Below are positions 25,910 through 34,036 of a DNA stretch of 64,000 nucleotides, piece after piece. The notes beneath the pieces were generated by a model. That model ran no database searches. It saw only the letters and a program-made list of their open reading frames with translations, and was not told where the DNA came from. The DNA is taken from NCBI GenBank assembly GCA_002451795.1, contig DKDJ01000010.1:1-64000 (forward strand), written 5' to 3'. This stretch comes from Bacteroidales bacterium UBA6851. GTDB lineage: Bacteria; Bacteroidota; Bacteroidia; Bacteroidales; UBA932. Both the position numbers and the translations under genes were made by a program. The number at the start of each line of letters is the position of its first letter. Position 1 is the stretch's first letter.

Positions 25910-26464
25910 TCATTTCACTTCTTTTCCTTCATTTGCGAAGAAACGCCATTGAAAGAGCAGCAGATAAAAAGCACCCACAGTCACACACGAATCAGCGAAA
26001 TTAAACACTGGGCTAAAGAAAAGCACCTCATCTCCGCGTGTAATTATAGGGAAATAGAACATATCCACTACCTTGCCAAACATAAACGGAGCATAACCCC
26101 ATATCAGTCCGTAGAAAAGGCTGTCGATAATATTTCCCATTGCACCTGCGGTGATAAGCGTAAGTCCCACAAGAACACCAGTAGGAGTATTACCTTTTTT
26201 CAATAGCGAGTGTATCCACCATATCAAGACACCGCTCAGACAGATACGGAACAAAGAGAGTAGGAATTTTCCGACATTCCCGCCAAAAGACATCCCGAAG
26301 GCCATTCCCTTATTCTCCACAAAGCACAGACGACACCAATCACCTATCAGATAAATTTGCTGTCCGAGATCCATATTTGTCTTGACCAGAACCTTGATAA
26401 TCTGATCTATAACCACGAGCACAACACCGAGCACGACGAGCCATGCTCCTTTGGAAACTTTCAT
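25910..26464 (-). CDS. lspA: Lipoprotein signal peptidase (signal peptidase II)
   Basis: This protein has 184 residues from the ATG at 26464. An upstream TTG at 26494 would overlap the dksA-like gene and adds nothing family-like. It has four membrane helices and the two catalytic aspartates of the family, Asp114 in GNIIDSLFYG and Asp158 in FNFADSCV. The FVENKGMAFGM segment matches conserved region III (NxGxAFG). It removes signal peptides from lipoproteins such as SusD and the flavodoxin lipoprotein here. It is last in ileS-dksA-lspA, 7 nt after the dksA-like gene. Confidence 0.96.
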   Translation of the reverse strand: MKVSKGAWLVVLGVVLVVIDQIIKVLVKTNMDLGQQIYLIGDWCRLCFVENKGMAFGMSFGGNVGKFLLSLFRICLSGVLIWWIHSLLKKGNTPTGVLVGLTLITAGAMGNIIDSLFYGLIWGYAPFMFGKVVDMFYFPIITRGDEVLFFSPVFNFADSCVTVGAFYLLLFQWRFFANEGKEVK

Positions 26465-26471
26465 ACTGGCC

Positions 26472-26897
26472 TTAGTTCTTTCCCTCACGAGCAAGCTTTT
26501 CTTTAGCTTCCACAGTCAGCGTAGCATGAGGAACAAGGCGCAATCTCTCCTTAGGGATCAATTTGCCGCTTTCACGGCATATTCCATAAGTCTTGTTCTC
26601 AATTCGCGCTAACGCAGCCTCAAGATTCTGTATAAACTTGTACTGTCTCTGAGCCATCTGGCTTGCCTCTTCCTTGGAGAGTTGGTTGGCACCATCATCC
26701 TCCACAGTCTTGAAAGACGGAGACGTATCCTCTATGTCATTTGTACCGTTATGGAGTATCACCTCTCGGAGAGTGTTGTACTCCGACTTAGCCTGAGCAA
26801 GCTTTTCCTCAATGATAGCCTTGAACTCAGCAAGTTCTTCATCCGAGTATCGTGTCTTCACAGATACAGGAGACTTTGTGCTGTTATTTTCTGCCAT
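26472..26897 (-). CDS. TraR/DksA-family protein with degenerate zinc finger
   Basis: This protein has 141 residues from the ATG at 26897; the longer reading frame overlaps ileS. It has a coiled coil (about 18-100) followed by the finger region YGICRESGKLIPKERLR. Of the usual four Cys ligands only Cys107 remains; the second is Ser110, and the distal pair is replaced by HATLTVEA. Such finger-degenerate DksA-like proteins are common in Bacteroidota. They presumably enter the RNA-polymerase secondary channel as DksA does, but this is inferred. It lies 5 nt after ileS and 7 nt before lspA, a conserved trio in the phylum. Confidence 0.88.
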   Translation of the reverse strand: MAENNSTKSPVSVKTRYSDEELAEFKAIIEEKLAQAKSEYNTLREVILHNGTNDIEDTSPSFKTVEDDGANQLSKEEASQMAQRQYKFIQNLEAALARIENKTYGICRESGKLIPKERLRLVPHATLTVEAKEKLAREGKN

Positions 26898-26902
26898 AGT
26901 CG

Positions 26903-29900
26903 CTAGTTTTTTAAGACTTTTATGCGAATGAATGAATCTCCCCATTCCACAGATGAGGTTCCTTCAGGAGCATCATCAAGGTGCTTGAGCTCGAGCGAAA
27001 GGGAAAGAGTCTGTGCTGCTACATAATCCGAATACTCAGATAGCGCATCACCGATCTCATCAAAATTTCCTCCATCAGCATAAATTATCGTATTTATTCT
27101 ATCTGTAACTTCAAATCCGCTCTCTTTTCTGAGAGTTTGTATAGGGTGAATCAATTCACGTGCTACACCCTCGCGCTTAAGCTGTGGTGTCTGCACGATA
27201 TCCAAAGCAAGGGTGAGCGTACCTTCAGTAGCAACAAGCCAACCCGGCATATCTTCGGAAGTAATCTCATAATCTCCCTTATTCAGCACCACCTCACCGC
27301 CAGGTAGATTCCAAACATAAGCATCAGAAGAGCGCTCAATAGCTGCAATTTCCTCCTGCGACAACTGTCCGAAGGCAGAAGCAATCTCTTTCATCCTCTT
27401 TCCATATATCTTTCCGAGAGTCTTGAAATTCGGCTTGATTCTCTTCGTAATAATGCCGGTAGTGTCATGAAGGAATTCTATCTCCTTGACATTGACTTCA
27501 GTAAGGAATATGTCCTTAACCCTTACAATATGCTCCTTTACCGTCTCATCCATCACAGGCACCAGCACCTTTGCAAGTGGCTTACGCACATTGATTCCCA
27601 CTTTCTTTCTGAGAGCCAACACCATAGAAGAAGCCTTTTGGGCAAACTGCATACTCTCTTCCAAGCCCTCATCCACAAGGGTCTGGTCGCACTGAGGCAT
27701 CGCCTGATAATGCACAGAATCACCGTCCTGCACAAGGTCAAGCCATAGTCTCTCCATGAAGAACGGAGCAATAGGAGCGGATATCAATGCAATGCTCTTA
27801 AGAACTTCATACATGGTCTGATATGCTGAGAGTTTGTCCTCACTCATGCCCGAACCCCAAAGACGCTTTTTGTTAAGACGTATGTACCAGTTGCTAAGAT
27901 CGTCGCAGACAAAGTCCTGAACAAGTCTTCCAGCTCCCGTGATATCATAGTCCTCATAGCAGTCATGTACTCGCTTCTCAAGGGTATTCATCCTGCTGAT
28001 TATCCAACGGTCAAACAATGGCCTATGCGCGTATGGCACAGAAGTCGCCGCAGGATCAAATCCATCAATATTGGCGTAAAGAGCAAATACTGAATATGAG
28101 TTATAAAGAGTACCGAAAAACTTACGCCTGACTTCCTCAACTCCAGCCTCGTCAAACTTAAGGTTATCCCATGGCTGAGCATTGGTAAGCATATACCAGC
28201 GCAGAGCATCAGGCCCGTAAGTATCCAAAGCCTTGAACGGATCTACCGCATTTCCAAGTCGCTTGCTCATCTTCTCCCCCTTCTTGTCAAGAACGAGTCC
28301 GTTGGAGATCACCCTCTTGAATGCCGGAGTACCGCTGACCATAGTGTGGATAGCATGCAAGGTATAGAACCACCCTCTCGTCTGGTCAACACCTTCCGCA
28401 ATGAAATCAGCTGTACTGCCAAAGTCACTTGTATCCTTTCCTCTAAGGCCAGTCTGCGCATAAGGCATGGAACCAGAGTCGAACCATACATCGATAAGGT
28501 CCGTCTCTCTTGTCATTTTCTTGCCTGATGGGCTGACGAGGAAAATATTATCCACGTATGGACGATGAAGATCTATCTTATCATAGTTCTCCTTACTCAT
28601 ATCTTCAGGAGAGAAACCTTTCTCCTTCAGAGGGTTGCAAGCCATCACACCGGCCGCAACAGCCATCTCAATCTCATCGTAGAGCTCTTTTACAGAGCCA
28701 ATGCACTTTTCTTCTTTTCCATCCTCAGTCCTCCATATCGGCAGAGGAGTTCCCCAATATCGGCTTCTGCTCAGATTCCAGTCCTGGATATTCTCAAGCC
28801 ACTTGCCGAAACGCCCCGTACCGGTAGATTCCGGCTTCCATTTGATACCGTTATTGAGTTCCATCATCTTCTCGCGAACAGCGGTGGTCTTGATAAACCA
28901 ACTGTTAAGCGGATAATAGAGGACCGGCTTGTCAGTACGCCAACAATGAGGGTAACTATGGACGTGCTTTTCAATACGGAACACCTTACCTTCAGCTTTC
29001 ATCATCACACACAAGTCCACATCAAGCGTCGGTGCATCAGATGGAAGGCTGTCGTCATAGGCATTTTTCACATATCTTCCAGCCCACTCCTTATACTCAT
29101 CGCTAACCCTTTCCTTCACGTACTCCGGATCAAGATCCTCTATACGATAGAAGCGTCCACGAGGATCAACCTGAGCCTGCAAGTCACCGTTGCGATCTTT
29201 CACTACAAGTCCAGGTACCCCGGCAGCCTTGGCCACCTTGGCATCATCCGCACCGAAAGTCGGAGCAATATGCACTATGCCAGTACCCTCATCCGTAGAC
29301 ACATAGTCTCCAGAGATAACTCTGAATACCCCCTCATCAGGACGGAACCATGGAATCAACTGCTCATAGCGCATTCCCACAAGTTCACTTCCCTTAACCT
29401 CAGAATTAGGCACTACCTCAAAAGGAATTTTCTCAGAGAACAGTCTGTCGACCAGATCCTTAGCCACAATGTATGTAGCGGGAGCCCCCGTATACGGATT
29501 CGATGATTTTACCCTAACATAAGTAATGTTAGGACCAACGCAAAGCGCAGTATTTGAAGGAAGAGTCCAAGGAGTAGTGGTCCAGGCAAGGAAGTACAGA
29601 TTGTCTTCGCCTATCACCTTGAACTGTGCCGTACAAGTGGTATCCTTGACATCCCTGTAACACCCTGGCTGATTAAGCTCATGACTGCTAAGTCCAGTTC
29701 CGGCAGCCGGAGAATACGGCTGTATGGATTTGCCCTTGTAAAGGTATCCCTTTCCGTAGATATCCTTAAGCAGCCACCAAAGAGTCTCAATATAGCGGTT
29801 GTCATAGGTAATATACGGATCATCCATATCCACCCAATATCCGATCCTTTCAGTAAGATTACGCCACTCCGCCGTGTATTTCATCACTTCCTCACGGCAA

Positions 29901-30256
29901 GTACGGTTGTAATCCTCCACGCTGATATTCTTTCCTATGTCCTCCTTCGTAATTCCGAGCTTCTTCTCCACGCCAAGTTCCACAGGAAGTCCATGGGTAT
30001 CCCACCCGGCTCTACGCCGCACCTTATATCCGGACTGTGTCTTATACCGGCATACTGCATCCTTGATAGAACGCGCCATCACATGATGAATACCTGGCAT
30101 ACCATTGGCAGAAGGAGGTCCTTCGAAGAAAATGAATTCAGGTGCGCCTTCCCTCAACTTCAGAGAAGTCTCAAAAGCAGACTGCTTCTTCCATCTTTCG
30201 AGTACCTGCTCGGCCATAGCCACGAGATCAAGTCCGTTATACTCTTTGAATATCAT
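26903..30256 (-). CDS. ileS: Isoleucyl-tRNA synthetase (eukaryote-like, large type)
   Basis: This 1,117-residue class I synthetase attaches isoleucine to tRNA-Ile. The HIGH equivalent is GIHHVM (about 56-61), KMSKR lies at about 664, the CP1 editing domain includes the TTTPWTLPSNTALCVGP strand, and the C-terminal region contains VGINVRKPL and DRINTIIYADG. The absence of the C-terminal zinc cysteines and the large size place it in the eukaryote-like clade that tends to be less sensitive to mupirocin; that phenotype is inferred. It is first gene of ileS-dksA-lspA. Confidence 0.98.
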   Translation of the reverse strand: MIFKEYNGLDLVAMAEQVLERWKKQSAFETSLKLREGAPEFIFFEGPPSANGMPGIHHVMARSIKDAVCRYKTQSGYKVRRRAGWDTHGLPVELGVEKKLGITKEDIGKNISVEDYNRTCREEVMKYTAEWRNLTERIGYWVDMDDPYITYDNRYIETLWWLLKDIYGKGYLYKGKSIQPYSPAAGTGLSSHELNQPGCYRDVKDTTCTAQFKVIGEDNLYFLAWTTTPWTLPSNTALCVGPNITYVRVKSSNPYTGAPATYIVAKDLVDRLFSEKIPFEVVPNSEVKGSELVGMRYEQLIPWFRPDEGVFRVISGDYVSTDEGTGIVHIAPTFGADDAKVAKAAGVPGLVVKDRNGDLQAQVDPRGRFYRIEDLDPEYVKERVSDEYKEWAGRYVKNAYDDSLPSDAPTLDVDLCVMMKAEGKVFRIEKHVHSYPHCWRTDKPVLYYPLNSWFIKTTAVREKMMELNNGIKWKPESTGTGRFGKWLENIQDWNLSRSRYWGTPLPIWRTEDGKEEKCIGSVKELYDEIEMAVAAGVMACNPLKEKGFSPEDMSKENYDKIDLHRPYVDNIFLVSPSGKKMTRETDLIDVWFDSGSMPYAQTGLRGKDTSDFGSTADFIAEGVDQTRGWFYTLHAIHTMVSGTPAFKRVISNGLVLDKKGEKMSKRLGNAVDPFKALDTYGPDALRWYMLTNAQPWDNLKFDEAGVEEVRRKFFGTLYNSYSVFALYANIDGFDPAATSVPYAHRPLFDRWIISRMNTLEKRVHDCYEDYDITGAGRLVQDFVCDDLSNWYIRLNKKRLWGSGMSEDKLSAYQTMYEVLKSIALISAPIAPFFMERLWLDLVQDGDSVHYQAMPQCDQTLVDEGLEESMQFAQKASSMVLALRKKVGINVRKPLAKVLVPVMDETVKEHIVRVKDIFLTEVNVKEIEFLHDTTGIITKRIKPNFKTLGKIYGKRMKEIASAFGQLSQEEIAAIERSSDAYVWNLPGGEVVLNKGDYEITSEDMPGWLVATEGTLTLALDIVQTPQLKREGVARELIHPIQTLRKESGFEVTDRINTIIYADGGNFDEIGDALSEYSDYVAAQTLSLSLELKHLDDAPEGTSSVEWGDSFIRIKVLKN

Positions 30257-30275
30257 ACTTTTTTATCTATTTTTG
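30245..30275 (+). promoter_or_regulatory. Promoter (TTTG, 19-nt spacer, TATTTTTG) for cvpA-tsaB
   Basis: A perfect -33 TTTG at 30245-30248 and -7 TATTTTTG at 30268-30275. The -33 lies inside the first codons of divergent ileS. It faces the ileS promoter at 30293-30324, so initial transcripts would overlap by about 15-20 nt. Confidence 0.6.
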
Positions 30276-30292
30276 CGTTCAGTATTAATCCG

Positions 30293-30324
30293 CAAATTTA
30301 AGAAAATATACGGTATTATACAAT
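30293..30324 (-). promoter_or_regulatory. Promoter (ATTG, 20-nt spacer, TAAATTTG) for ileS-dksA-lspA
   Basis: -7 box TAAATTTG at 30293-30300 (perfect) and ATTG at 30321-30324 (one mismatch to TTTG). The start codon is 36 nt downstream. Confidence 0.6.
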
Positions 30325-30332
30325 TTTGGAAC

Positions 30333-30833
30333 ATGGCGATTGTAGATATAATACTCCTAATATGCTTTATCCCTGCCATCGTGTCAGGCATCTCGAAAGG
30401 ATTTGTGAAACAGGTGGTGGAGATTGCCGCCATCCTGCTTGGCGCTTGGGTGGCATTTAGGTACTCATCCCTTGCCAGCATCTGGCTGTCGCAGCATATT
30501 GAAGCGGACAAGATGCTACTTCACGTCCTCTGCTTCATCGTCATACTGATACTGACGGCCGGACTCCTAACGCTTGGCGGACACTTTCTGACCAAAATTC
30601 TCAAAGTCGTTTCACTGGGTTGGGTCAACGTCGCGCTAGGCGTGGTATTCGGCATTATCAAGGCCGCCATCATACTCGGGTTAGTAACTGCCGCATTTGA
30701 CGCCATCAACGATACTATACATCTAATTGACGCGCCATCACTTGACAATGCAGTCGTCTATAATAAACTCAAGGACCTCGGATGTGATATCTTCCCACGT
30801 TTGAGAACATTAATAACAGGAATCGATGAGTAA
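30333..30833 (+). CDS. cvpA: CvpA family membrane protein
   Basis: This protein has 166 residues from the ATG at 30333; the upstream extension is antisense to ileS and not family-like. Four membrane helices start with MAIVDIILLICFIPAIVSG, followed by GFVKQVVEIAAILLGAWVAF, which fits the colicin V production (CvpA) family. The role is unclear, possibly in envelope homeostasis. Its end overlaps tsaB by 8 nt, coupling their translation. The CAATTTTG ending 4 nt before the ATG is a one-mismatch -7 box, an alternative leaderless promoter to the one at 30268. Confidence 0.9.
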   Translation: MAIVDIILLICFIPAIVSGISKGFVKQVVEIAAILLGAWVAFRYSSLASIWLSQHIEADKMLLHVLCFIVILILTAGLLTLGGHFLTKILKVVSLGWVNVALGVVFGIIKAAIILGLVTAAFDAINDTIHLIDAPSLDNAVVYNKLKDLGCDIFPRLRTLITGIDE

Positions 30834-31518
30834 AATCATTCTTATAGAGACATCTACTTCATTGTGCTCCGTAGCAATAGCCGTTGACGGAGTAATAGCC
30901 GGAAGCAGGGAAAGTGACAAGCCTAAAGCCCATGCATCCCTTACTTCCGTATTCGTAAAGGAACTTTTAGACGAGCAGGGCTTGTTCGTAAAGGACTGTG
31001 ATGCAGTATGTGTCAGCGCAGGACCCGGCTCTTATACAGGACTTAGAGTCGGTGCATCCACCGCCAAAGGACTCTGCTTTGGGGCAGATATCAAACTGCT
31101 GAGCGTCCCCACTACCGATATTCTGGTAGCACAGGCAATAGGTGGCAACCTGCTCCCAGAGGGATGCCGCTACATAGTCCCTATGATTGACGCGAGAAGA
31201 ATGGAAGTATACTCTGCCCTTTACGATTCTAAAGGCACCAGACTGACCGACACAAGAGCAGAAATAATTGACCCGGACAGCTATTCATCGCAGTTAGCGG
31301 AAGGGAGCGTACTATTCATAGGAGACGGAGCGGCAAAATGCAGCGAAGTCATAAGAAGCGACAACGCAAGATTCATCCAGACATGCCCTCATGCAAGCGC
31401 TATGCTAAAGCCTGCCTGTGAGGCATTTGAAAAAGAAGAATGGCAGGATGTGGCATATTTTGAGCCGTTCTACCTCAAACAATACATAGCAACCACAAGC
31501 ACAAAAAAACTTTTCTGA
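30826..31518 (+). CDS. tsaB: tRNA threonylcarbamoyladenosine biosynthesis protein TsaB
   Basis: This 230-residue protein has the ASKHA fold. The N-terminus IILIETSTSLCSVAIAVDG and the motif VSAGPGSYTGLRVGASTAKG are diagnostic of TsaB, the non-catalytic partner of TsaD and TsaE in making t6A37 of tRNAs. Length is normal. It overlaps cvpA by 8 nt and is followed after 1 nt by a small hypothetical gene. Confidence 0.96.
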   Translation: MSKIILIETSTSLCSVAIAVDGVIAGSRESDKPKAHASLTSVFVKELLDEQGLFVKDCDAVCVSAGPGSYTGLRVGASTAKGLCFGADIKLLSVPTTDILVAQAIGGNLLPEGCRYIVPMIDARRMEVYSALYDSKGTRLTDTRAEIIDPDSYSSQLAEGSVLFIGDGAAKCSEVIRSDNARFIQTCPHASAMLKPACEAFEKEEWQDVAYFEPFYLKQYIATTSTKKLF

Positions 31519-31519
31519 T

Positions 31520-31909
31520 ATGGAGTTTATAATCGTTCTCTTAATGTTCGCAGTGCCTATCATAGTCGCCGCACTGTCAGGCAAGAAAGGCAACAAGACA
31601 GTAGTATATAAAAGACTGGAAGATTCCGTACGCAAGTTGGCCAGCGAGCAAGATTTTCCAAAGCTCGGCCATGACGGAGTTTGGACGGACTCCGAAACCG
31701 AACAATTACCCGAGCAGTCCAGCGAGTACATCACAGAAGCGCCGGCCAAAACAGTAGAGGCAACCCCTGCAGTTGCAACGGTTCATCACATCACTAAAGC
31801 CACAGAAGCCGTTCCTCAAGAAGAGGATTCCGGTTTTTCATTTTCTGATGAAGAAAAGAAGAAAATGATTATATATTCCGAGATACTGAAGCCCAAATTC
31901 GAAGAGTAA
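31520..31909 (+). CDS. Small membrane-anchored hypothetical protein
   Basis: This 129-residue protein has one N-terminal membrane helix (EFIIVLLMFAVPIIVAAL), a charged and Ala/Pro/Glu-rich linker of low complexity, and a conserved-looking C-terminus (KKKMIIYSEILKPKFEE). I recall similar YSEIxxPKF endings in hypothetical proteins of Bacteroidales but know no function. It follows tsaB by 1 nt, so it is the last gene of cvpA-tsaB. Confidence 0.8.
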   Translation: MEFIIVLLMFAVPIIVAALSGKKGNKTVVYKRLEDSVRKLASEQDFPKLGHDGVWTDSETEQLPEQSSEYITEAPAKTVEATPAVATVHHITKATEAVPQEEDSGFSFSDEEKKKMIIYSEILKPKFEE

Positions 31910-31923
31910 TCAGATTTTTTTGC

Positions 31924-31931
31924 TAACTTTG
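31924..31931 (+). promoter_or_regulatory. -7 box (TAACTTTG) upstream of greA
   Basis: A perfect TAnnTTTG lies 60 nt before the greA start. TTCG at 31898-31901 (22-nt spacer) is a weak -33. It gives a leader that contains the hairpin at 31948-31979. Confidence 0.65.
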
Positions 31932-31947
31932 CGAAGAGGATAAACAT

Positions 31948-31979
31948 AAAGGGTTCTGCCAAAAGCAGGACTCCTTTTT
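31948..31979 (+). terminator. Terminator-like hairpin inside the greA leader
   Basis: Arms AAAGG-G-TTCTGC and GCAGGA-CT-CCTTT pair across the loop CAAAA, with a small internal bulge, and run straight into TTTTTA. It has the shape of an intrinsic terminator. It lies after the -7 box at 31924 and 13 nt before the greA ATG, so it would be inside the greA transcript. It could also end read-through from the cvpA-tsaB operon. Confidence 0.7.
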
Positions 31980-31991
31980 AATTACGTTATT

Positions 31992-32462
31992 ATGAAACAA
32001 GTTCACTACATGAGTCAGGAAGGCCTTGACAAGATAAAGAAAGAGCTTGCGGAAGCGCTAGCTCAAAGGCCTGTCATTTCCGCAGCTATTGCGGAAGCAA
32101 GAGAAAAGGGTGACCTTTCAGAGAATGCAGAATACGAATCAGCCAGAGAGGCACAAGGGCTGCTTGAACTAAAAATAGCCAATCTCCAGAATATGGTGGT
32201 AAATGCCAAGGTATTGGACAGTTCACAGCTCGGTACAGACAAGGTGCAGATGCTCAACAAAGTGAAGGTAGAAAACCTCAACAACTCCAGAATAATGGAG
32301 TTCACAATCGTAGGAGAGAGCGAGGCAGACTTCTCTAAAGGCAAGCTTGCATCCACTACCCCAATAGCCAAAGCACTTCTTGGTCACTCCACGGGCGAGA
32401 TTGTAGAGGCGAAAGCCCCATCAGGAATAATCAAGTTCAAAATTCTAGAGATTTCAATTTAG
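31992..32462 (+). CDS. greA: Transcription elongation factor GreA
   Basis: This 156-residue protein rescues backtracked RNA polymerase by inserting its coiled coil into the secondary channel to stimulate transcript cleavage. The coiled-coil tip holds the acidic pair in KGDLSENAEYESARE (Asp and Glu at about 42 and 45), and the C-terminal FKBP-like domain includes ISTTP-type residues (ASTTPIAKALLGHSTGE). It begins the greA-HIT-TlpA operon. The leader contains a terminator-like hairpin. Confidence 0.97.
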   Translation: MKQVHYMSQEGLDKIKKELAEALAQRPVISAAIAEAREKGDLSENAEYESAREAQGLLELKIANLQNMVVNAKVLDSSQLGTDKVQMLNKVKVENLNNSRIMEFTIVGESEADFSKGKLASTTPIAKALLGHSTGEIVEAKAPSGIIKFKILEISI

Positions 32463-32467
32463 CTTAT

Positions 32468-32872
32468 ATGGCTACTATCTTCACCAAAATCGCCAACGGC
32501 GAAATTCCGTCATACAAGGTGGCCGAGAACGAGAACTATTACGCTTTTCTTGACATCAGTCCACTTGCCTACGGTCACACCCTCGTAATACCAAAGCATG
32601 TAGAGGATGATTATATCTTCCATCTTGACGATGCCACATATACAGGGTTGTGGGCATTCGCAAAAGATGTAGCCGTCGCCATCAAGAAAGCCATCCCGTG
32701 CAAAAGAGTTGGTGTGGCTGTACTTGGAATGGAAGTTCCGCACACGCACATTCACCTTGTTCCACTCCAGAGCGAGGCAGACATGGACTTTAGGAAGAAA
32801 AAACCGGAGTTTACACCAGAGCAGATGGCACATGCAGCCGCCCAAATACTGAAAGAATATGAAAACAGGTAA
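32468..32872 (+). CDS. HIT family nucleotide-binding protein
   Basis: This 134-residue histidine-triad protein has N-terminal FTKIANGEIPSYKV and catalytic HTHIHLVPL (about 96-104). HIT proteins hydrolyse adenosine phosphoramidates and related nucleotides; the true substrate here is unknown. It lies 5 nt after greA and overlaps the next lipoprotein gene by 14 nt. The greA-HIT pairing is common in Bacteroidota. Confidence 0.96.
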   Translation: MATIFTKIANGEIPSYKVAENENYYAFLDISPLAYGHTLVIPKHVEDDYIFHLDDATYTGLWAFAKDVAVAIKKAIPCKRVGVAVLGMEVPHTHIHLVPLQSEADMDFRKKKPEFTPEQMAHAAAQILKEYENR

Positions 32873-33959
32873 GTCAATCCTTTTTGCAGCAGCGGCAGTT
32901 CTGCTTGCTTCATGTGCAGACAAGGCAGAAGTCAACGGCATACTTGACGGTGCCGCAGACTCACAGGTAATCGTCAAACAGCTGGATGTCAACAGATTCA
33001 CCATCCTTGACACCATAAAGACCAACGGAACAGGAGCATTCAGCTACTCACTGGAAGTCAAAAAAGGGCAGCCTGAATTTGTTTATCTTTTCTATAAAGA
33101 CACCCGCATAGCCGCACTTCTCCTCGAAAAAGGCGAGCATGCCACCGTCAAGGCCGATACACTCGGCAACTATTCAGTGGAAGGCTCCGAGGGTTCAGCC
33201 AAGCTATCAGAGATAGACAAGGAATACGTGTCATTCATAAAGAGCATGGATGCAGCCATCGGTAACGGGCCGGAGATGGGAAAAATCTATCTTCAGCACT
33301 ACCGCAACAGCGTCAAATATGTGCTCGCAAACTCACACTCACTGACAGCAATTCCTGTACTTTATGAGCAGATGAGCGAATACACACCTATTTTCAACCA
33401 GCCTTCAGACGCTCTGATTTTCAAGGCGGTAAGCGACTCACTCAGCACTGTTTACCCAGAGTCAAGATACGTAAAGGCTCTTCAGAAAGAAACCGAGCGC
33501 CGCATGGGTCTTTTCAGCCTTGACCAGCAGATCAAGAGTGCCCCGGAAGTATCTTTCCCAGATATCAATCTTCAAGACATCAACGGCCAGAAAAAGGCAT
33601 TGAGCACCGTCGAAGACAAAGCCATACTGGTTCACTTCTGGACTGCGGACAACGTTGCCCAAAAGATGCTCAACATAGAGACGCTCATCCCGATATATGA
33701 GAAATACCATAATCGTGGGTTTGAAGTCTATGCCGTATGCCTCTCGCAGGACAAAGCACAATGGGGTTCGATTGTTCAGTCTCAAAAACTTCCATGGATC
33801 AATGTATGCGACACTAGAGGGGCAGCCTCTCCTGCAGCAGCCGCCTATAATGTAGCTTCCCTTCCAACATCCATCCTGATTGTAAATGGTGAGATTTACA
33901 ATCAGCCAATTAACGGCACGGATGCTCTAAAGAAAATTCTTGACAAAGAGCTCAGATAA
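32859..33959 (+). CDS. Thioredoxin-like (TlpA/DUF4369-type) lipoprotein without CXXC
   Basis: This 366-residue protein has a lipoprotein signal (VLLASC, Cys19), a DUF4369-like N-terminal domain (AEVNGILDGAADSQVIVKQL), a helical middle, and a C-terminal thioredoxin fold (about 228-366, PDINLQDINGQKKALSTV). Where a TlpA protein has WCxxC, this one has HFWTADNVAQKM with no cysteine, so disulfide exchange is not expected; a binding or structural role is likelier. It overlaps the HIT gene by 14 nt, and a terminator follows. Confidence 0.88.
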   Translation: MKTGKSILFAAAAVLLASCADKAEVNGILDGAADSQVIVKQLDVNRFTILDTIKTNGTGAFSYSLEVKKGQPEFVYLFYKDTRIAALLLEKGEHATVKADTLGNYSVEGSEGSAKLSEIDKEYVSFIKSMDAAIGNGPEMGKIYLQHYRNSVKYVLANSHSLTAIPVLYEQMSEYTPIFNQPSDALIFKAVSDSLSTVYPESRYVKALQKETERRMGLFSLDQQIKSAPEVSFPDINLQDINGQKKALSTVEDKAILVHFWTADNVAQKMLNIETLIPIYEKYHNRGFEVYAVCLSQDKAQWGSIVQSQKLPWINVCDTRGAASPAAAAYNVASLPTSILIVNGEIYNQPINGTDALKKILDKELR

Positions 33960-33976
33960 CGTTCCAAATCCCATAA

Positions 33977-34019
33977 AAAGCCCGCATATACCAGAATCAT
34001 CCAAGTATATGCGGGCTTT
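33977..34019. terminator. Bidirectional terminator between the TlpA-like gene and ribF
   Basis: A perfect 15-bp stem: AAAGCCCGCATATAC (33977-33991) and GTATATGCGGGCTTT (34005-34019), with a 13-nt loop. The A and T ends give a U-tract on either strand. Confidence 0.93.
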
Positions 34020-34036
34020 ATTGTACCACGAAAAAA

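Noticed and set aside
28565..29506. 313-codon open frame on the plus strand inside ileS
   Set aside because: Antisense to a clear synthetase gene, with low-complexity, Ser/Arg/His-rich translation and no recognisable domain; a shadow of ileS codon use. The same applies to long plus-strand frames over metG (16264-17217), dnaG (18159-19028) and glgB (43010-44032).
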